A DNA stretch of 64,000 nt from positions 124,001-188,000 of the forward strand of contig JAGNEZ010000003.1 of the NCBI GenBank assembly GCA_018003015.1, in the 5' to 3' direction. The notes below the pieces were generated by a model. The model ran no database searches, had not been told where the DNA came from, and saw nothing but the letters and a program-made list of their open reading frames with translations. Each line of letters begins with the position of its first letter. The stretch's first letter is position 1. Origin of the DNA: Phycisphaerae bacterium. GTDB taxonomy: Bacteria > Planctomycetota > Phycisphaerae > UBA1845 > PWPN01. Shown piece by piece: positions 28,297 to 37,280 of this stretch. The position numbers were made by a program, and so were the translations under genes.

Positions 28297-28361
28297 GTCG
28301 AAGGAGAGACATGCCCGTCCGCTCCCCGGCACACGGCCTTTCGGGCCGCCGGAAGCGAGCA

Positions 28362-28367
28362 TATAAT
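28362..28367 (+). promoter_or_regulatory. -10 box of aminotransferase promoter, leaderless candidate
   Basis: A perfect TATAAT ends 8 bases before the ATG at 28376, so the transcript would start at or next to the start codon. No Shine-Dalgarno is present, and no strong -35 hexamer is visible. Confidence 0.5.
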
Positions 28368-28375
28368 GCCTTCCC

Positions 28376-29590
28376 ATGTCCGAATCGAAGATCAGCACTT
28401 CCGAACGCATCAAGCGGTTGCCGCCCTACCTGTTCGCGCGGATCAATGCCCTCAAGCACCGCAAGCGGCAGGACGGCATCGACATTATCGACCTGGGCAT
28501 GGGCAATCCGACCGACCCGACACCCCAGCCCATCGTGGACAAGCTTTGCGAGGCCGTGCGCGACCCGCGGAACCATCGCTACAGCGTGTCCCGCGGGGTC
28601 CTCAATCTGCGCCGCGACGTCGCCCGCCACTATCGCGAGCACTACGGCGTCGAGCTCGATCCCGAGCAGGAGGTCATTGCCTGCATCGGCAGCAAGGAAG
28701 GCATCAGCCACCTGCTGCTGGCCATGCTCGGACCGGGTGACACCGCGGTTGTCGGCGATCCGGCCTTTCCCATCCATGTCTACGGCGTGGCTTTGGCCGG
28801 GGCCAACGTCATTTCCGTCCAGCTGGGCAACGATGACGCCTTTCTGGAGCGGATTCGGTACGTGGTCGCCCATTTGTTCCCCAAGCCCAAGGTCATCATC
28901 CTGAACTACCCGCACAACCCGACGGCCATGACCGTGAACCTCGACTTCTTCGAGAAGGTCGTCGGCCTGGCCAACGAGCATGGCGTAGCCGTCATCCACG
29001 ACTTCGCCTACGGGCAGACCTGCTTCGACGGCTACAAGGCCCCGAGTTTTCTCGCCGCCCGGGGAGCCAAGGAGATCGGCGTCGAGTTCACCACGATGAG
29101 CAAGCCGTACAACATGGCCGGGTGGCGCATCGGCTTCTGCGCCGGCAATGCCACCATGGTCAACGCGCTGGGCACGATCAAGGGCTACTACGACTACGGC
29201 ATCTTCCAGCCGGTGCAGATCGCCTCGATCATCGCCATGCGGCACTGCCAGGAAGACGTGGCCAGGCAGCAGGCGATCTACCAGGAGCGCCGGGACGTGG
29301 TTGTGTCCGGCTGCCGCAAGCTCGGTTGGGAGGCCGAGGTCCCTCGAGCCAGCATGTTTGTCTGGGCCCGGGTCAAGGACGAGCATCTCGCCAGCCAATC
29401 GAGCATCGATTTCGTGATGCGGATGCTGGAGGAGGCCGAGGTGGCCCTGGCACCCGGGCGAGCGTTCGGCGAGAACGGTGAAGGCTACGTCCGCATCGCC
29501 CTGGTCGAGAACGAGCAGCGTCTTCGCCAGGCCATGCGCCAGCTGGATCGAGCCCTCAACAAGAAGGCCATGGTCGGAGCAGGGGATTGA
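28376..29590 (+). CDS. Class I/II aminotransferase, AlaC/LL-DAP-aminotransferase-like
   Basis: This 404-residue PLP enzyme has Lys243 in MSKPYNMAGWRIGF (Schiff-base lysine), the substrate/PLP motifs LNYPHNPTA and IHDFAYGQ, and IDLGMGNPTDPTP near the N-terminus. The pattern is closest to the AlaC-type (glutamate-pyruvate) aminotransferases and their LL-diaminopimelate aminotransferase relatives. It transfers an amino group between amino acids and 2-oxoacids in the cytoplasm. Exact substrate remains open. The start codon is 8 bases from a TATAAT. hisH follows 116 bases downstream. Confidence 0.88.
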   Translation: MSESKISTSERIKRLPPYLFARINALKHRKRQDGIDIIDLGMGNPTDPTPQPIVDKLCEAVRDPRNHRYSVSRGVLNLRRDVARHYREHYGVELDPEQEVIACIGSKEGISHLLLAMLGPGDTAVVGDPAFPIHVYGVALAGANVISVQLGNDDAFLERIRYVVAHLFPKPKVIILNYPHNPTAMTVNLDFFEKVVGLANEHGVAVIHDFAYGQTCFDGYKAPSFLAARGAKEIGVEFTTMSKPYNMAGWRIGFCAGNATMVNALGTIKGYYDYGIFQPVQIASIIAMRHCQEDVARQQAIYQERRDVVVSGCRKLGWEAEVPRASMFVWARVKDEHLASQSSIDFVMRMLEEAEVALAPGRAFGENGEGYVRIALVENEQRLRQAMRQLDRALNKKAMVGAGD

Positions 29591-29706
29591 ACGGAACCGG
29601 ACCCCAGCCATCGGCACGGCGGCCCCCCTGTCCCGACTTCCACGAAAGCCGCGGCAGGTTCGGCCCTCCCACCGATCGCTGAAGGTTGACCGCCGAAAGC
29701 TACGCC

Positions 29707-30327
29707 ATGATCTCGATCATCGACTACGGCATGGGCAATCTGCGAAGCGTCCAGAAGGCCTTCGAACACGTGGGGGCTCACGCCGAAATCGTCACCGCGG
29801 CGGAGCAGATCCGCAAGGCCGACAAGGTCGTCCTCCCGGGCGTCGGCGCGTTCCGCGACGCCATCGCCCATCTCCACAACCAAGGGTTGACCGAGGCCGT
29901 CGTCGAGGCCGCCAGATCCGGCCGGCCATTCCTGGGCATCTGCCTCGGCCTGCAAATGCTCTTCGACGTCAGCCACGAGGACGGCGAGTACCGGGGCCTG
30001 GGGATTATCCCGGGCCGGGTGTTGCGCTTTGACTTCTCCGATCTGCCCGGCGGCCGCGAGCTCAAGATCCCTCACATGGGCTGGAACCGCCTCAGCTGGG
30101 AGCGACCCTGCCCGCTGATGACCGGCCTCGACAGCGGCACCTGGTTCTACTTTGTCCACTCCTACTACGTCCTTCCCGACGAGGGCGCGGTGTCGTTCGG
30201 CACCTGCGAGTATGGTCGGCCGTTCACCGCGATGATCTGGCGGGACAACCTCTTCGCCACCCAGTTCCACCCGGAGAAGAGCCAGGAGAAGGGCCTGCTC
30301 ATGCTCAAGAACTTCGCGGCGCTGTGA
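29707..30327 (+). CDS. hisH: Imidazole glycerol phosphate synthase, glutaminase subunit
   Basis: This 206-residue protein starts at the ATG at 29707 ([20 protein letters not shown]); a TTG at 29686 is the alternative. The class I glutaminase triad is visible: Cys79 in [11 protein letters not shown], and His188 and Glu190 in [11 protein letters not shown]. HisH releases ammonia from glutamine and passes it to HisF for histidine and AICAR formation. hisF is not adjacent, so the his genes are dispersed here. Confidence 0.94.
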   Translation: MISIIDYGMGNLRSVQKAFEHVGAHAEIVTAAEQIRKADKVVLPGVGAFRDAIAHLHNQGLTEAVVEAARSGRPFLGICLGLQMLFDVSHEDGEYRGLGIIPGRVLRFDFSDLPGGRELKIPHMGWNRLSWERPCPLMTGLDSGTWFYFVHSYYVLPDEGAVSFGTCEYGRPFTAMIWRDNLFATQFHPEKSQEKGLLMLKNFAAL

Positions 30328-30402
30328 CAGGTCGATTGAATTGGCGCGGCAGAGCGGACACCGAGGCCCAGCGGTCCCCGGCCGCGACAACCGGGAGTAC
30401 CC

Positions 30403-31350
30403 ATGCCCTGCGACGCACTGATGGTTCTCGGTTCGCTGGTCTTGCTCTACCTTGGAGCCGCGGGGCTGGTGCGCGGCTCGGCTTCCCTTGCCCTGCGGCT
30501 TGGCCTGACACCGCTGGTCGTAGGGCTCACCGTGGTCGCCTACGGCACGAGCATGCCGGAGCTCGTGGTCAGCAGCAAGGCGGCGCTGGCCCATCAGGGA
30601 GACATTGCCGTTGGCAATGCCGTCGGCTCGAACATCCTCAACATAGGCGTCATCCTGGGGATGACCGCCCTCATCTGCCCGCTACGGGTCCAGTTCCAAC
30701 TCGTCAGAGTGGATACGCCCGTCATGATTGGAGCATCTGTGCTGTTCCTGGCCATGTTCCGCGACGCTCACGTCAGCCGTCCGGAGGCCGCGGTGTTGTT
30801 CCTGGGCATTGTGGTCTACACCATCGCGAACATCCACCTCGGCCGCCAGCACGCCGCCGCCGAGATCCGGAATGCGTTCGACGCATCCATCCCGGGCCTG
30901 AGCCGACACTGGGCGTTAGATCTGTTCTTCATCCTGATCGGACTCCTCGTCCTGGTCGTCGGCTCGCGTCTGCTCGTCACCGGTTCGGTCAACCTCGCCC
31001 GGGCCTGGGGCGTCAGCGAAGCTGCCATCGGCCTGACGATCGTGGCCGCGGGCACCAGCATGCCGGAGCTCGCCACCTCAATCGTCGCCGCCTGGAAGAA
31101 ACAGGCGGACATCGCCCTGGGCAACATTGTCGGATCGAACATCTACAACCTGCTCTGCATTCTTGGCGCCTCCGGCCTCCTGGCTCCGATCGACGCTGCC
31201 GGCATCAGCGCCTTCGACCTGGGTGTGATGCTGGGGACCTCGGCGATCCTGCTTCCGATCCTCTGGACCGGCTTCCGCCTGAGACGCTGGGAGGGTGCCT
31301 TGCTGCTGCTAATGTACTGCGGCTACGTCGCCGTTCTTTGGCCGAAGTAG
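30403..31350 (+). CDS. Calcium/sodium antiporter, CaCA family (YrbG-like)
   Basis: This 315-residue inner-membrane protein shows the two inverted alpha repeats of the family: LTVVAYGTSMPELVVSSKAA with GNAVGSNILNIGVILG in the first half, and IVAAGTSMPELATSIVAAWK with GNIVGSNIYNLLCILG in the second. These repeats form the ion-binding site, and about ten helices are present. It exchanges Na+ for Ca2+. The ATG at 30403 has GGGAG at good spacing. It follows hisH by 75 bases. Confidence 0.92.
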   Translation: MPCDALMVLGSLVLLYLGAAGLVRGSASLALRLGLTPLVVGLTVVAYGTSMPELVVSSKAALAHQGDIAVGNAVGSNILNIGVILGMTALICPLRVQFQLVRVDTPVMIGASVLFLAMFRDAHVSRPEAAVLFLGIVVYTIANIHLGRQHAAAEIRNAFDASIPGLSRHWALDLFFILIGLLVLVVGSRLLVTGSVNLARAWGVSEAAIGLTIVAAGTSMPELATSIVAAWKKQADIALGNIVGSNIYNLLCILGASGLLAPIDAAGISAFDLGVMLGTSAILLPILWTGFRLRRWEGALLLLMYCGYVAVLWPK

Positions 31351-31356
31351 GCCGCC

Positions 31357-33255
31357 TCACGGCCTGGCGGCGGCCCCGCCCTCAGCCGACACCAGCTCGA
31401 GCAGGGTGATCGAGTTGGCCTGGAGAATGCCGTCCCAGGTGAACGAGCCGTCAACGTGGCCGCTCCGGGTCATGGTCAGATCGGCCTGGTCGCGATCGTG
31501 CCAGACGTTGCTGTGGGTCGCGTCCACGGTCCACTCCTGCCAACGCGAGGACTTGATCGAAGCGGGCAAGCTGTCGATGCTCAATCGAACCGTGCGTCGC
31601 AGGGCATGGCGGAACCGGAAGTTGACCATGACCACGGCCAGGCGTGGCTTCTTCTCGTCCCAGGCCGCTACCGCGCAGATGTCCTCGTCGCCGCCGGCCA
31701 CGGCCAGCCACCGCCCGCTCAGTTGATTGAAGATCCGGGCCATATGATAGGTCGGCTTGGTCACGTTATCCTTCATCAGCATGCTGTAGTCGCCGCGGAA
31801 ACCCATGTCGTTCTGCTTGACGTAGAAGAAGCAGGGGCGATCGATGCCGTGCGGTAGAAACGCCCGGATGACCCCGTCGGCGCAGTAGGCCGCACCGATT
31901 TCGTGATCCTGCGGACGATCCGCCCACCAGGCTTCGTTCCACTCCGTCACCATGAAGTGCGTGACGCTCTTCTGGAACTCGGGAAAGTCGCTGAGATACC
32001 CGCGGAAGACCTCGGCTTCCTTGGCCATGACTTCGGCGGACTGGAAGTACTCATGCCAACTGACGAAATCGAGGGGGAGCTTCTGCTGCCGGCACCAGAG
32101 CATCAGGCCGCGGGCGAAACCCTTGCCGTGAACACAATGGCCGTGCTCCGGGCTGCTCTCCATCGGCCCGCTGGCCAAGGCCGGACCACCGATCTTGGCC
32201 TCGGCGTCGGCCCGGAGAACGCCGCGAGCGGAGGCCTGGTAGAGCTTGCAGTAGGCCTCGAACCGGCGGACCACCTCGCGGTCGCTCTGGTGTGTGCCCA
32301 GAGCCTCGTCGTAGAGCTTCTGGAAAGCCTCGCTGCCGGTGTCCTGCGGCCCGGGCTTCAACCAGCCGGTGTTCACCTCGTTCCACACCTCCCAGTAAGG
32401 CACACGCCGACCACGGTCCAGGCATCGTTTGGCCGCCAAGTAGCACAGTTCCTCCCACAACACATAGTCTCGCGGGGCGCTCTGTCGATCGGGATTGGGC
32501 ACGGCGTCGAGCACTTCGGGCATATACGACACCGCCAGGATGGGGACCGTGCCGGCCTTGGCCATGAAGTCCACCCGCCGATCCAGGTCCGTCCACTCAT
32601 GAACGAGCTTGCCATCAGGATCCTTCTTCAACGCATGGGTGAGCACGTTATCCATGCGGAACCACTTGAACCCGCCGTCCTTCAGCCGCGCGGCGGTGCT
32701 GTCCTCGTAGTCAGCGAGCCCCCCCCCCTGGCTGAGTCCGACGATGCCATCGGGGACCACGCCCGCCAGGTGAGCAGCGTCGATCCGCAGTCCCACCCGT
32801 CCCGTCGCCCGCTTGGGATCGATCAATGCCCAGTTGGCTTCATCGAAGTTGTCCCCCCCTTGGACCTTCTTGTAGACCTGCACGGCAAGGCTGACGCTCT
32901 GCCCGGGCACGGCCTTCTCACTCACCATCACCAGGGCAGGATGGTCGTTGTCGAACCGGCACCGCAGCGTGCCGTCGAGCCAGACCTCGCCCCCGTCACC
33001 CGCGGCGATCCGCAAACCGACCGGCTGACCGGCAGCGGGCCGGCCCTCGATCGTCTCGGGAATCCCCAGATCCGCGAACAGCCAGCAGAACCTGTCCGGG
33101 TGCGGCAGCTTGTCACCCGGCCTGATCGGTTTCAGATCCCCCCTACCATCGCCGGGCCGGCTCTCCCGCTCATCACTCGGCGGCCCCACCCGCCATTGAG
33201 CCTCAACTTCGGCAACCCCGATGAGAACCGAAACCAGTAGAATACGTCTGATCAT
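31357..33255 (-). CDS. Secreted clan GH-A glycoside hydrolase, GH39-like
   Basis: This 632-residue protein has a signal peptide (MIRRILLVSVLIGVAEVEAQ) and a TIM-barrel region from about 175 to 480. The acid/base Glu is expected in VPYWEVWNEVNTGW (Asn-Glu pair after strand 4). The nucleophile Glu is expected in FMVTEWNEAWWADR (strand 7). This is the clan GH-A pattern seen in xylosidases, arabinosidases and relatives. An N-terminal beta-sandwich (about 60-150) and a C-terminal beta domain (about 520-620) surround the barrel. It probably cleaves a plant- or algal-type polysaccharide outside the cell. The substrate is unknown. It converges with the antiporter gene. Confidence 0.8.
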   Translation of the reverse strand: MIRRILLVSVLIGVAEVEAQWRVGPPSDERESRPGDGRGDLKPIRPGDKLPHPDRFCWLFADLGIPETIEGRPAAGQPVGLRIAAGDGGEVWLDGTLRCRFDNDHPALVMVSEKAVPGQSVSLAVQVYKKVQGGDNFDEANWALIDPKRATGRVGLRIDAAHLAGVVPDGIVGLSQGGGLADYEDSTAARLKDGGFKWFRMDNVLTHALKKDPDGKLVHEWTDLDRRVDFMAKAGTVPILAVSYMPEVLDAVPNPDRQSAPRDYVLWEELCYLAAKRCLDRGRRVPYWEVWNEVNTGWLKPGPQDTGSEAFQKLYDEALGTHQSDREVVRRFEAYCKLYQASARGVLRADAEAKIGGPALASGPMESSPEHGHCVHGKGFARGLMLWCRQQKLPLDFVSWHEYFQSAEVMAKEAEVFRGYLSDFPEFQKSVTHFMVTEWNEAWWADRPQDHEIGAAYCADGVIRAFLPHGIDRPCFFYVKQNDMGFRGDYSMLMKDNVTKPTYHMARIFNQLSGRWLAVAGGDEDICAVAAWDEKKPRLAVVMVNFRFRHALRRTVRLSIDSLPASIKSSRWQEWTVDATHSNVWHDRDQADLTMTRSGHVDGSFTWDGILQANSITLLELVSAEGGAAARP

Positions 33256-33913
33256 GCTTAGTACCTCTCAGCGACGAGGAGACCCCGCACATCCGAAGGC
33301 GACTTGCATATGCGAACCCACACCCGGAGGCAAATTTGCAGCTGAGTCGGGCAACCGCGTACCGAACAGCACCACCGCCAAAACAGCATCCAGGATGCAA
33401 CGGCGATCAGGCTTCGGCGACTGACGGCCCTCCGCCATTAACGCGTTTTACGGGTCGATCGCGCCAGTTCATGACCGTTCAATGCTAGCTTATGAATACA
33501 TTATCTACACAATCACTTCGAGCGTGACCAAGGCCGGTCATTGGCCTGAAAATTGATTTGTTTTTATTTCACTTCTGTCTATCTCCGCTCGCGTCAAGGT
33601 TGGGATTGACATAAGGCCTATGCCTGATTAGCTTTAAGTACGCGGGCCAAAGTAGCTGGGACGTATCTGACAGCTTCTTGGCCGCAGAAGATGACGGCGA
33701 CCGCAGTCGACGAACGGCGAGGCAAGGGTTCCGGCGTATGCCACACCCGGTCACCCAATACCCCAGTCGGAGGTGGGTTGTACCGGTTCGGCGGTCTTCC
33801 GCCCAGTTTTGTCCGCGCCGTCCAGAAAGAACCAATAAGCGAACAGCGGTCTCCGCCCCGTCGCGTGGCGGGGGATGGAGACCACAGACCTCGACATGAA
33901 ACGGAGGAGCGAG
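33256..33913. other. AT-richer intergenic region before the surface-protein island
   Basis: These 658 bases lie between divergent genes and hold no supported gene. The part from 33480 to 33620 is clearly AT-richer than the rest of the window. A perfect TTGACA lies at 33606-33611, but a good -10 at 16-18 bases is missing. TTGCATATGCGA at 33304-33315 differs at one position from the palindrome at 12565-12576. Confidence 0.45.
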
Positions 33914-34549
33914 ATGAGGACCATCGTCTTTGCAGCGGCAGTCGTGGCTATCGCGGGAGCGTCGGCCATCGGCTTGCCCGGAACGGCCTGGCAGCCGATC
34001 GAGAGTTCGTTCAACGGCTATGCTGGTGAAACCTACCCGATGGAACCAGGGATTCCGTGGGACGGCATGTGGGGCACCAACCACCAGTATGTGGGCAGCG
34101 ACGGCGCGAACACACGGGCTTGGCTGGCGACCGGCCCCGGCCCGCACACCCCTGAGAGCGCGGCCCAGAATGCCGGCGCCAACGGCACCTACATGTGGTT
34201 GAAGCAGGGAAGCACGCTGTACGCCAAATGGGATTTTGGCTGGGATATCACCCGGGCGTGGAGCGCCATTCGCCTGACCAGCGTGGACACCGGCACCTCC
34301 TGGATCCTGCCCATCGATCGTCTGGACGGCGACTTCACAGCCCTCCCGGGCGCCGGCTACAGCTTCACCACCGCCTATGAAGGCAGTGGGATCAATGGCA
34401 CACGTCGGGTCTGGTGGAATTTCAACGCAGCAGACGTGCCCACGAACACCGCCTTGTACACCATCGAGGCCTATGGGGTAGTTCCCGAGCCCAGCAGCCT
34501 GCTGCTGCTCGCCCTGGGCGTTCTGTTCCTGCGACGCAAGGCCAACTGA
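33914..34549 (+). CDS. PEP-CTERM surface protein
   Basis: This 211-residue protein starts at the ATG at 33914 with GGAGGAG upstream. It has a signal peptide (MRTIVFAAAVVAIAGASA). It ends with a PEP-CTERM signal: VPEPSSLLLLALG, a hydrophobic run and a basic RRK end. This signal targets proteins to an exosortase-type enzyme, which is not in the window. The core (PWDGMWGTNHQY, TGPGPHTPESAAQNAGANGT, WLKQGSTLYAKWDFGW) matches residues about 130-210 of the protein at 37281-38975. It likely has a carbohydrate- or matrix-binding role. Confidence 0.85.
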   Translation: MRTIVFAAAVVAIAGASAIGLPGTAWQPIESSFNGYAGETYPMEPGIPWDGMWGTNHQYVGSDGANTRAWLATGPGPHTPESAAQNAGANGTYMWLKQGSTLYAKWDFGWDITRAWSAIRLTSVDTGTSWILPIDRLDGDFTALPGAGYSFTTAYEGSGINGTRRVWWNFNAADVPTNTALYTIEAYGVVPEPSSLLLLALGVLFLRRKAN

Positions 34550-34774
34550 CGCTCTTCCCACGCATTCGGCAGCTTCACGACGATCGGCGGCAGAGCGGGG
34601 CATGATGTGATGGCCCTGCTCTGCCTCCTTCGCTGCAGACAATGATGAACGGATCGGCCCCGCCCGCACCTCAGGGTGCCCAATGCCAAGGGGCGGAGGC
34701 GTTCACTGGATCCCCTATTGGCCTGGCGGGCTTTCGGCGGTTCACCCTGGCGAGCCCGGAGAGGAGCAGAGACG

Positions 34775-35875
34775 ATGACCCGACGACTAATCGCCTTAAC
34801 TCTCGGCGCCGCGACGTTCCTTGCACCGTCGACTCAAGCTCAGACGTTCACCACGGTCTTCAGCGACACCTTTGACGGGGGTGTCTCGCGCTCAACGTGG
34901 CCCAAAGTCGAAGGCAAGATCAATGTCTTCCCCATGCAGTATCTGGAAGGCAGCTCCACCTCGGGCCACAAGGACCATACCGGAAACGGCGGCCAAGCGG
35001 CTACCGAGATCCCCAACAACCCTTTCCCCTATGCCGCCTATCACGAGTTCGAGGTCCTGCCGCAACTCGACATCCTCAAAGTCGGCGCCTGGATCTGGCA
35101 GGACGTCGAACGGCCGCTGTGTACCGCGGAAGCCTGGCCGGTACGGGGTATGGTCGGTCTCACCTCGCTGCCCGGCGAGGCCCTCGCTCTCCCGCCGGGA
35201 CCGATGGGCCCCAACGTGGTCTATCCTTATGACGATTTCGCCTTCATCGGCGTGGAAATGCCGGTCTCCAACAACCCCGAGGATCCAATCCAGAAGTTCT
35301 ATCGCTGGCGAACCAAGACCGACGGATGGAACCTGACCACCGTACCCCGCAAGGTGGACTTCGTCTGCCACGGCACTCAGACCTGGCGGCACGTCGAGAT
35401 CGTGGTCCACCCTTACTCGGGCCAGGTCGGCGACATCGAGTTCTTCATCGATGGCCAGTTGGTCGGCCAAGGCCGTCGAGCCCCCGGCCCGGACGGCACC
35501 GGAGTCCCGCTCCGTCGCATCCAGCTCGGCTCCCGGTTTCCCGAAGAGGAGGACGCAACCAACGTTCGCCCGCCCTACAGCTATGAGTTCTTCTGGTTCG
35601 ACGATGTCGAACTGAGCACCGCCTCGCCCTGCCACGAGCCCCGGGCCGACGTCGACGGAGATACCGATGTCGACCAGGTCGATTTCGGTCTGTTTCAGCG
35701 ATGCTACACAGGACCCAGTCCCATCACTCCCTACGATCTGACCGCCTGCGGATGCCTGGATATCGATGCCGATTGGACCATCGGCGCGACCGACCTGGAC
35801 TCGTTCTCGTCCTGCTACTCCGGCCCAACCCTGGGGGCTGACGCCAGCTGCGATGCGGGAACGCCGCTGCCCTAG
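34775..35875 (+). CDS. Secreted lectin-like protein with Cys-rich double EF-hand tail (paralogue 1)
   Basis: This 366-residue protein has its ATG at 34775, GAGAGGAG upstream and a signal peptide (MTRRLIALTLGAATFLAPST). The core (about 25-295) looks like a concanavalin-like beta-sandwich with the stretch HVEIVVHPYSGQVGDIEFFI. The tail (about 295-366) has two calcium-loop repeats, DVDGDTDVDQVDFGLFQRC and DIDADWTIGATDLDSFSSC, and then CYSGP. It lies 26 bases before a clear paralogue with the same tail. Likely on the cell surface or secreted. Confidence 0.8.
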   Translation: MTRRLIALTLGAATFLAPSTQAQTFTTVFSDTFDGGVSRSTWPKVEGKINVFPMQYLEGSSTSGHKDHTGNGGQAATEIPNNPFPYAAYHEFEVLPQLDILKVGAWIWQDVERPLCTAEAWPVRGMVGLTSLPGEALALPPGPMGPNVVYPYDDFAFIGVEMPVSNNPEDPIQKFYRWRTKTDGWNLTTVPRKVDFVCHGTQTWRHVEIVVHPYSGQVGDIEFFIDGQLVGQGRRAPGPDGTGVPLRRIQLGSRFPEEEDATNVRPPYSYEFFWFDDVELSTASPCHEPRADVDGDTDVDQVDFGLFQRCYTGPSPITPYDLTACGCLDIDADWTIGATDLDSFSSCYSGPTLGADASCDAGTPLP

Positions 35876-35901
35876 CCTCGCGATGCCCGACGGAGGCGAC
35901 C

Positions 35902-36990
35902 ATGCTCTGTGCCACACTCCTGACCACGATCGCGGCCGCGGCGCTGCCTTCGGCCACGACCCAGCTTCCGTTCTACGAGAACTTCGAGCCAGTGAAGCTG
36001 GACGGCACGAGCTGGAGCTTCCTGACCGAGTGGCTCGCGTGCGATTCGCCGGCAAATCGAAAGACCACTTGTCCGGTGGATCCGATGCTCCCCAAGGGTT
36101 GGCCCAACCCCGCCCCAAACGATGCCCAGACCTGGGGACCTTACAAGTTTGAGACCTGGCCGGACAAGGACACCGGCGGTCGGGTCTTCTCCGGCCAACG
36201 TTCCGGCCGCCAGCCGATCTGGGACCCCATGTGGGCCGCGATCCTCCACGTATTCGATCCGCCGCTCGAACCCGGCCATCTGCGGGCCAAGACCCAGTTC
36301 TACGACCCGGCCGACATCCTGTGCGACTGCGATCCTTGGGGACCACCCTCCCGACCGAATTTCGACGACCACGGCTGGCTCATCCTGACCGAACCCAATC
36401 GCACCGAGTACTTCGTGCTTGCCGTGGACTCCAAGATCAGTTGGGAGTACTACTCCTGGGCGACGATGGCCGACGGCTGGCACCTCACGCCGGTTCCGCG
36501 GACCCAGGGCTGGCACCGGCTGGAGATCGTCGTCCATCCGTACTCGGGCGCGGTCGGCGATGTCGAGTTCCTGATCGACGGCATGGTCATCAGTCAGGGC
36601 CGGCGGATGCCCGGCCAGGGCGACGGCATCGACGTCACTTGGCTGCGTCTCGGGGGCGATCCCCGGCTGCTCACCGAGGGGTACCTGACCAACACCTTCG
36701 AGGAGTTTTGGTACGACGAGGTCGCTCTGACCTTCTGCCGAAACGAACCCCGGTTCGATGCCGATCGCGATGGCGACGTCGACCACGCCGACTTCGGCAT
36801 CTTGCAGGCCTGCCTTTCCGGCCCGGCCAATGCATTCGTGGCCAACCCGCCCTTCAACGGCAGCGCCTGCCAATGCCTCGATGCCGACGGCGACCGGGAC
36901 GCAGACGCCGACGATCTGGCGGTCTTCACCCGCTGCTACTCCGGCCCGGCCATTCCCGCCCTCCGAGGCTGCGACAACCCGGCGCCGTGA
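35902..36990 (+). CDS. Secreted lectin-like protein with Cys-rich double EF-hand tail (paralogue 2)
   Basis: This 362-residue protein begins with a short signal peptide (MLCATLLTTIAAAALPSA). Its core has RLEIVVHPYSGAVGDVEFLI, nearly identical in pattern to the upstream gene, so the two arose by tandem duplication. The rest of the core has diverged (KFETWPDKDTGGRVFSG, FYDPADILCDCDPWG). The EF-hand tail DADRDGDVDHADFGILQAC and DADGDRDADADDLAVFTRC ends CYSGPAIPALRGC. The spacing of 26 bases to its neighbour suggests co-transcription. Confidence 0.8.
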   Translation: MLCATLLTTIAAAALPSATTQLPFYENFEPVKLDGTSWSFLTEWLACDSPANRKTTCPVDPMLPKGWPNPAPNDAQTWGPYKFETWPDKDTGGRVFSGQRSGRQPIWDPMWAAILHVFDPPLEPGHLRAKTQFYDPADILCDCDPWGPPSRPNFDDHGWLILTEPNRTEYFVLAVDSKISWEYYSWATMADGWHLTPVPRTQGWHRLEIVVHPYSGAVGDVEFLIDGMVISQGRRMPGQGDGIDVTWLRLGGDPRLLTEGYLTNTFEEFWYDEVALTFCRNEPRFDADRDGDVDHADFGILQACLSGPANAFVANPPFNGSACQCLDADGDRDADADDLAVFTRCYSGPAIPALRGCDNPAP

Positions 36991-37280
36991 TACCACGGCT
37001 TCTGTCGCCCCTCACCACCCGATACCACTACAGCTCCAGCCACAACTCGAGCAGTTAATCGTGTTAATGGGGAGCAACGCAACTTCAGTATTCATAAACA
37101 CTTGCTAACCGATGACGTTGCTTCGTCTCCGCCGTGGTGTTAGAATGAAGATCAGGAATCGCAGAGCGTGTCACCATCGGCTCATGGAGGCTTGTGAATC
37201 CGTCGGTTGCTCCCGCCGTACCCGCGTAGGCCTGTGACGACGCCCCGGAAGACCGCCACCCTGCCCGAAGGAGGTTTGTG

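Noticed and set aside
33606-33640. Perfect TTGACA as a promoter
   Set aside because: No acceptable -10 within 16-18 bases; reported only as content of the intergenic region.
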